Shown in pieces: positions 59,737 through 64,000 of a DNA stretch of 64,000 nucleotides. The first letter of the stretch is position 1, and each line of letters opens with the position of its first letter. The stretch lies in the NCBI GenBank assembly GCA_900659855.1, contig CAACVI010000049.1:1-64000 (forward strand), in the 5' to 3' direction. Under the pieces are notes generated by a model. The model saw only the letters and a program-made list of their open reading frames with translations. It ran no database searches and had not been told where the DNA came from. Origin of the DNA: Candidatus Desulfarcum epimagneticum (lineage in GTDB: Bacteria; Desulfobacterota; Desulfobacteria; Desulfobacterales; CR-1). The position numbers were made by a program, and so were the translations under genes.

Positions 59737-60540
59737 ATGAAGGGAAATGTTCTTCTGGTGGATGATGAGATTGAGCTGATCGAAGAGCTGAAGTGGCAGC
59801 TCGCCGGCAGGGCCTATCATGTGAGCCTGGCGGAATCCGGCCAGAAAGGGCTGGACATCCTTAAAAAAGAGCCCATTGAGGTCATGATTGTGGATATCCG
59901 CATGCCGGGAATGAATGGCATTGAGGTCATCGAACTCTCAAGGGAAATCGCCCCGGACCTTCAATGCATCGTGGCCACGGGCTACGCCGACATCGAGACC
60001 GCGGCGGCGGCCATGCGCCTGGGCGCGGTGAATTTTTTATGCAAGCCCCGGGACGTGACGGTGAATGTCCTGGACGCGGCCATTCAGGAGGCCATGAGCA
60101 AACTGGCGCTGATCCTGGAAGTGAGGGAAAAGGAAAAACGCATTGAGGCGGCCAACCGGAAACTCAAGCTGCTCAACTCCCAGCTTGAAGACGACAACCA
60201 GGACCTCAGCCGCAGGATGGCGGACCTGGAGCTTCGCCAGCTTCTGGCCATCGTCATGGACCACAGCCTCCAGTACTACCGTTTGACCACCGGAAAAACC
60301 AAAGTGGACCTTGCCGAAGAAAGCGGCGTGTGGGCGCTGACCCAGGACATCAACGGCCTGATTCCCAAAACCATGAACAAATACCTCAAAATCGACTCCA
60401 TACCCAAAAAACGACCCAACATCCGGGCCGTGACCCGGACCGGCCGCTTTGTCCTGTCCGCCCGGCCCCTGACCCAGTATCCGGATGAAAAAAAGAAACT
60501 GGAGAGCCTCCTGGAGCAGCTGGAGGATTTCACACACTGA
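59737..60540 (+). CDS. response regulator with an unassigned C-terminal output domain
   Basis: A 267-residue regulator. The receiver domain covers about 1-120, with acidic pair DD at 9-10, phosphoacceptor Asp53 in MIVDIRMPG, Thr in VATGYAD and Lys in CKPRD. A coiled coil follows (about 125-170: VREKEKRIEAANRKLKLLNSQLEDDNQDLSRRMADLE). Residues about 172-267 form a distinct domain (LLAIVMDHSLQYYRLTTGKTKVDLAEESGVWALTQD, KTMNKYLKIDSIPKKRPNIRAVTRTGRFVL) that is not an obvious HTH, GGDEF, HD-GYP or phosphatase. AGGAG lies nine bases before the ATG. Confidence 0.85.
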   Translation: MKGNVLLVDDEIELIEELKWQLAGRAYHVSLAESGQKGLDILKKEPIEVMIVDIRMPGMNGIEVIELSREIAPDLQCIVATGYADIETAAAAMRLGAVNFLCKPRDVTVNVLDAAIQEAMSKLALILEVREKEKRIEAANRKLKLLNSQLEDDNQDLSRRMADLELRQLLAIVMDHSLQYYRLTTGKTKVDLAEESGVWALTQDINGLIPKTMNKYLKIDSIPKKRPNIRAVTRTGRFVLSARPLTQYPDEKKKLESLLEQLEDFTH

Positions 60541-60588
60541 CTCAGTCCGGGCGCCTGATTCAAAAAACGCGGGGAAAGACCATCGCTC

Positions 60589-62586
60589 ATGGAAAACCAA
60601 GGGCCGTCGAATTTTAAAATTCAATACGAAAAAGAGCTGAATCCCTCCCAGCTTGAAGCCGTTTTTTTCTCAAACGGCCCCCTTCTGGTCATCGCCGGGG
60701 CGGGAAGCGGCAAGACGCGAACCATCATCTACCGGGTGGCGCGGCTGGTGGAGGACGGGATTTCCCCGGCCTCCATCCTGCTTTTGACCTTCACCAAAAA
60801 AGCCGCCGCCCAGATGCTGGGCCGGGCCTCTTCCCTTCTGGACCGCCGCTGCGCCGATGTGGCGGGGGGAACCTTCCACTCCTTCGCCAACGCCATGCTG
60901 CGTCGATACGGCCCCGAGATCGGCCTGCCGCGGGATTTCACCATCATGGACCGGGGAGACAGCGAAAGCCTCATCGGCATGATCAAAAAGGAAATGGAAA
61001 GTCCCCTCGACGGCGGGCGTTTCCCGGCCAACCGGACCCTGATGAGCCTGTTCTCCCGGGCGGTCAACAAAAGCGCCCCCCTGGAAGAGACCCTGCTGGG
61101 TGAATACCCCCATTTTAAAAAATTTTTAGAGCCCATCGCCGCCATGCGCGGGAAATACGACGCGTACAAGGCCGAACACGCCTGTGTCGATTATGACGAT
61201 CTCCTGGCCCTTTTCCTTCGTCTTCTTAAGGAAAGCCCCGGCGTCCGGGACAGAATATCGGACCGGCTCGCGAACATCATGGTGGATGAGTACCAGGACA
61301 CCAATCCCATGCAGGCGGAGATCGTGTCTCTTCTGGCCGGAGAGCGCCGAAACATCATGGCGGTGGGGGATGACTCCCAGAGCATATACGGATTCAGGGG
61401 CGCCGACATTCGAAACATGCTGAGATTTCCCGAGACGTTCCCGGGAACCCGAATCATCCGGCTGGAGGAAAACTACCGCAGCGGTCCGGCCATCCTGGAT
61501 TTGACCAACACGGTCATTGACCAGGCGTCTGAAAAATTTTCCAAAACCCTGTTCACGCAAAAAACCGGGGGCATGAAACCGGTCCTGGCGGCCATGAAAG
61601 ACGAGCGGGACCAGTCCCGTTACGTGGTGAGGCAAATCCGGCGGCTGCTTGACAAAGGCGTCCGGCCCGGAAGCGTCGCCATTCTTTTCCGGGCCGGGTT
61701 TCATTCCTACGATCTTGAAATCGAACTGACGAAAAACCGCCTGTCCTTTGTCAAGTCCGGGGGGTTTAAATTTGTGGAGGCCTCCCACATCAAAGACCTG
61801 ATCTCCCACCTTCGGGTTCTGGCCAACCCCCTGGACCGCATCAGCTGGCACCGGGCGCTCCTTCTTCTGGACCGCGTCGGTCTTAAAACCGCCCAGAAAA
61901 TTTATGACGCCCTGGAAAAAAACGGAGACGGTCTGGCGGGGCTGGACGCCATCTCCCTTTCGGCGGCGGCCTCCCCGGGTTTTGAGGCGCTCAAAGCCAT
62001 GCTGCTGTCGGTCACGGAGAGCCCCGGCGCCTCTGTGTCCCGGATGGGAGAAATCGTTTTGGGCTACTATATGCCCCTTCTTAAGAAAAAATACGACGAT
62101 TACCCCAAACGGGCAAGGGACCTGGAGCACATGATGGGGATCATGGAGAGATACGACAGCCTGCCGGACTTTTTAAACGACATGGCGCTTGAGCCGCCCA
62201 ATTCCAGCTCCCTAAACGGCGCCCTTTCCGAAGACGGGGAAGACAACGACGTCCTGACCCTGTCCACCATCCATTCGGCCAAGGGCCTGGAGTGGAGCCA
62301 TGTGTTTGTCATATGGGCGCTGGACGGCCGGTTTCCCTCCATGCGGGCCATTGAGGACGATGAAAACCTTGAGGAGGAGCTGCGGCTGATGTACGTGGCG
62401 GCCACCCGGGCCAAAAAGAACCTGTTTATCACCTATCCCATGCGGCATTACGACCGGGGGTCCGGCTTTGTGCTGGACCGGCCCACCCGGTTTCTGGAAA
62501 ACGTGCCCGATGATATCCTGGAGCGCCGCTTTCCGCCGGGCATGGACCCGTTTTTCCGGGAGCGGGACTGGGAATGGGAGGATTAA
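60589..62586 (+). CDS. UvrD/Rep-family ATP-dependent DNA helicase
   Basis: A 665-residue superfamily 1A 3'-5' helicase. Motifs in order: Q motif LNPSQLEAV, Walker A GAGSGKTRTI near 39, Ia TFTKKAAAQM, II VDEYQDTNPMQ near 234, III GDDSQSIYGFRGAD, IV LEENYRSGPAILD, V TIHSAKGLEWSHVFV near 558, VI VAATRAKKNLF. It is shorter than UvrD by about 60 residues and lacks the C-terminal RNA polymerase-binding tail of PcrA. It unwinds DNA in repair or replication restart. It converges on the AMMECR1 gene with a 10-base gap. Confidence 0.92.
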   Translation: MENQGPSNFKIQYEKELNPSQLEAVFFSNGPLLVIAGAGSGKTRTIIYRVARLVEDGISPASILLLTFTKKAAAQMLGRASSLLDRRCADVAGGTFHSFANAMLRRYGPEIGLPRDFTIMDRGDSESLIGMIKKEMESPLDGGRFPANRTLMSLFSRAVNKSAPLEETLLGEYPHFKKFLEPIAAMRGKYDAYKAEHACVDYDDLLALFLRLLKESPGVRDRISDRLANIMVDEYQDTNPMQAEIVSLLAGERRNIMAVGDDSQSIYGFRGADIRNMLRFPETFPGTRIIRLEENYRSGPAILDLTNTVIDQASEKFSKTLFTQKTGGMKPVLAAMKDERDQSRYVVRQIRRLLDKGVRPGSVAILFRAGFHSYDLEIELTKNRLSFVKSGGFKFVEASHIKDLISHLRVLANPLDRISWHRALLLLDRVGLKTAQKIYDALEKNGDGLAGLDAISLSAAASPGFEALKAMLLSVTESPGASVSRMGEIVLGYYMPLLKKKYDDYPKRARDLEHMMGIMERYDSLPDFLNDMALEPPNSSSLNGALSEDGEDNDVLTLSTIHSAKGLEWSHVFVIWALDGRFPSMRAIEDDENLEEELRLMYVAATRAKKNLFITYPMRHYDRGSGFVLDRPTRFLENVPDDILERRFPPGMDPFFRERDWEWED

Positions 62587-62596
62587 AGAAGCGCCG

Positions 62597-63166
62597 TCAT
62601 TCCGAAAAATGCTCGGCCTCATACACCTGGACCTGGATTTCGGGGTCCTTCCAGCAGGAGGGGCCCAGGCCGGCTTTTTGGCAAAGGGCGTCCAGGAATG
62701 GCTCTTTTTCAGCGATCTCTTCCCAGACCTGGGGAAGAAAGGTGGCGCGTCCGCCGCCCCGGGACAGGATCACCCCGTGAACGCCCGGCTCTATCTGCGA
62801 CAAAAGGTCGCGCCAGTCCGTGAACGCCAGGTTCCGGGGCAAGGTGAGCGCGCTGATTTCAATGGAGACGTCGTCCCATTCCCCGGGGGAGAGCTTTTTG
62901 AAGCGATAATCCTTGAAGGCGGCGTTAAGCGCGTTTTCCTCGACTCCCCGGGCCAGGGGGTCCATCGGCTCGATGGTCCCCACGCAGCCCCTGAGTCGGC
63001 CCTGTTGACGCAAGGTGACAAAACAGCCCCGGTTTTGGGCCAGGTCCCGGGACAGGGTCCGGGGTCTTTTCACGGCCTGGGTTTTGCCCAGCGCCTTGCC
63101 GATGGCCGAGCGGGCCAGCGTCAGAAGGGCGCTTCGGTCTTTGTCGCCAAGTTTTTTTTCAATCAT
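62597..63166 (-). CDS. amrA: AMMECR1-domain protein (AmmeMemoRadiSam system protein A)
   Basis: A 189-residue AMMECR1 protein. Characteristic are GCFVTLRQQGRLRGCVGTIEPMDPLARGVEENALNAAFKDYRF and the C-terminal HGVILSRGGGRATFLPQVWEEI. In bacteria it belongs to a set with a MEMO protein and a radical SAM enzyme (AmmeMemoRadiSam), with unknown chemistry; those partners are not in the window. Its ATG overlaps the stop of the PpiD-like gene by one base (TGATG), so it is translated from that transcript. Confidence 0.88.
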   Translation of the reverse strand: MIEKKLGDKDRSALLTLARSAIGKALGKTQAVKRPRTLSRDLAQNRGCFVTLRQQGRLRGCVGTIEPMDPLARGVEENALNAAFKDYRFKKLSPGEWDDVSIEISALTLPRNLAFTDWRDLLSQIEPGVHGVILSRGGGRATFLPQVWEEIAEKEPFLDALCQKAGLGPSCWKDPEIQVQVYEAEHFSE

Positions 63167-64000
63167 CAGTCCAGATACTTTTCGTTTCGCGATATCTCGC
63201 TTCTCATCTTCACATCATCCAGCCATGACGAGAACAGCCGCAACTGTTTGTCCTGAAGCGCCGCTTTTTTAAACGCCTCTTTCCCGGCTTCAAACTCATC
63301 CGGGTCAGGGGCCCGGGTCTCCTTTAGGCGGATGGCGACATACCCCTTTGGGGTTTTGAAAACCCGGTCCGGGAGGGGGGTTTCTTCCGAAAGCCCGAAG
63401 GCCGCCCCAAGAATCTCTCCATTCCGTCCGATCCCGGGGATTTCGTCCCGGCGGCCGAAAAAGCCCGTGGTCCGGGCCCCGGCCTCTTTTTTCCCGTCCT
63501 TGAGGGCCGCCAGACGCGCCTCGGCTTCCTTTTGGGCCGCCTCATCCCGCTTTTTCTTTTCCAGATCGGCCTTGACTTTTTTTTCAACGTCGGCCAGATC
63601 CGGTATCCGGGACGGCTTTCTTTCCCGGGCCTGGATGAGATAGCAGCCGTCCCCGGCGTCGAGGGGCTCGCCCACCTCATCCGCGGACAGGGCGAACGCC
63701 GCCGAGATAAACCGGCCGGGTTTGGCGATTCCTTTGATGACGGTGGACTGCCGGGTGAAAAAACCGGTGGCGGAGACCTTCATGTCCGCGTCCCGGGCGA
63801 TTTTCCCCAGATCGTCCAGGTCAAAGGCGTCCTGGTACGCCTCCTCGGCCCGGTCGCAGGCCAGGTCCCGCGCCTTTTCCTCCACCAGTCTTTTCCGGAT
63901 CCCCTTTTTCTCCCGGTCATAAGACGCCCCCTCCTCTTTTTTCATGGAGTCAAACACGTCCCGTATCTCGTCCTCGTCCACGGCCGCGTCCCGCTCAAAG
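63166..64000 (-). CDS. PpiD/SurA-type peptidyl-prolyl isomerase chaperone, C-terminal part (cut by window edge)
   Basis: The frame is open to the window end; at least 278 residues are read, starting before FERDAAVDEDEIRDVFDS. It contains chaperone-like helices (REKKGIRKRLVEEKARDLACDRAEEAYQDAF) and a parvulin-type region (GFFGRRDEIPGIGRNGEILGAAFGLSEETPLPDRVFKTPKGYVAIRLKETRAPDPDEFE) as in PpiD. PpiD is anchored in the inner membrane with its domains in the periplasm; the anchor would lie beyond the window. A GTG at 63981 is an internal codon, not a start. Confidence 0.8.
   Translation of the reverse strand, partial: FERDAAVDEDEIRDVFDSMKKEEGASYDREKKGIRKRLVEEKARDLACDRAEEAYQDAFDLDDLGKIARDADMKVSATGFFTRQSTVIKGIAKPGRFISAAFALSADEVGEPLDAGDGCYLIQARERKPSRIPDLADVEKKVKADLEKKKRDEAAQKEAEARLAALKDGKKEAGARTTGFFGRRDEIPGIGRNGEILGAAFGLSEETPLPDRVFKTPKGYVAIRLKETRAPDPDEFEAGKEAFKKAALQDKQLRLFSSWLDDVKMRSEISRNEKYLD

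Overview
The window looks like a chromosomal segment of a Gram-negative, GC-rich bacterium, most likely a sulfate-reducing deltaproteobacterium (Desulfobacterota, Desulfobacterales-like). The lipopolysaccharide genes (waaA, kdsD) and the periplasmic chaperones point to an outer membrane. Split glycyl-tRNA synthetase (glyQ/glyS), the gatB amidation route, the gene orders mfd-surA-surA-rodZ-mgtE-recO and glyQ-glyS, an AMMECR1 protein, a cysteine desulfidase-type enzyme and a probable selenocysteine codon all fit this group. The assignment is by gene content and order only; no search was run.

Layout. 1-2.5 kb: an antitoxin with a PIN toxin broken by an in-frame TGA, then a molybdate/sulfate permease with a small translationally coupled partner. 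2.5-15.8 kb: a long minus-strand block read mfd, two SurA-like chaperones, a RodZ-like protein, mgtE, recO, a GHMP kinase, glyQ, glyS and a membrane hydrolase. A tRNA-Thr gene (15.86 kb) separates it from the plus-strand run of a small ORF, ihfA, fabH, glnE, a candidate selenocysteine microprotein, mpl and a PAS histidine kinase. 23.6-29.97 kb: a secreted FG-GAP protein and gatB (minus), then queA, a DUF3047 protein and a nitronate monooxygenase. 30-37 kb: a DUF4143-type ATPase behind three 32-bp tandem repeats, then tgt (queA and tgt both serve queuosine synthesis), a NifU-domain protein, an aminotransferase and an M16 peptidase. 37-40 kb: valS with a small acidic protein (minus). 40.5-45.4 kb is an accessory patch: phosphatase-like protein, MNT nucleotidyltransferase with a truncated HEPN partner, an orphan ORF, cyuA, a DUF3883 protein and a DUF1016 remnant. 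45.4-64 kb returns to core genes: ispF, leuA, kdsD, a DAHP synthase-chorismate mutase fusion, phosphofructokinase, waaA, a frameshifted LpoA-like lipoprotein, class II aldolase, a NUDIX protein, two unknowns, a two-component pair, a UvrD-type helicase, AMMECR1 and a PpiD-like chaperone cut by the window edge.

Most notable signals. (1) A tiny membrane ORF at 20689 that reads through a TGA to a stop overlapping the mpl start (ATGA), with a SECIS-like hairpin just after the TGA whose loop begins AGGU: a candidate 54-residue selenoprotein. (2) An 11-C tract that puts an LpoA-like lipoprotein out of frame by one base, so a possible phase-variable locus. (3) Three exact-period 32-bp repeats with embedded palindromes upstream of a probably leaderless ATPase gene. 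(4) Two families of dispersed palindromic elements. (5) Decayed toxin-antitoxin modules (PIN, HEPN, DUF1016).
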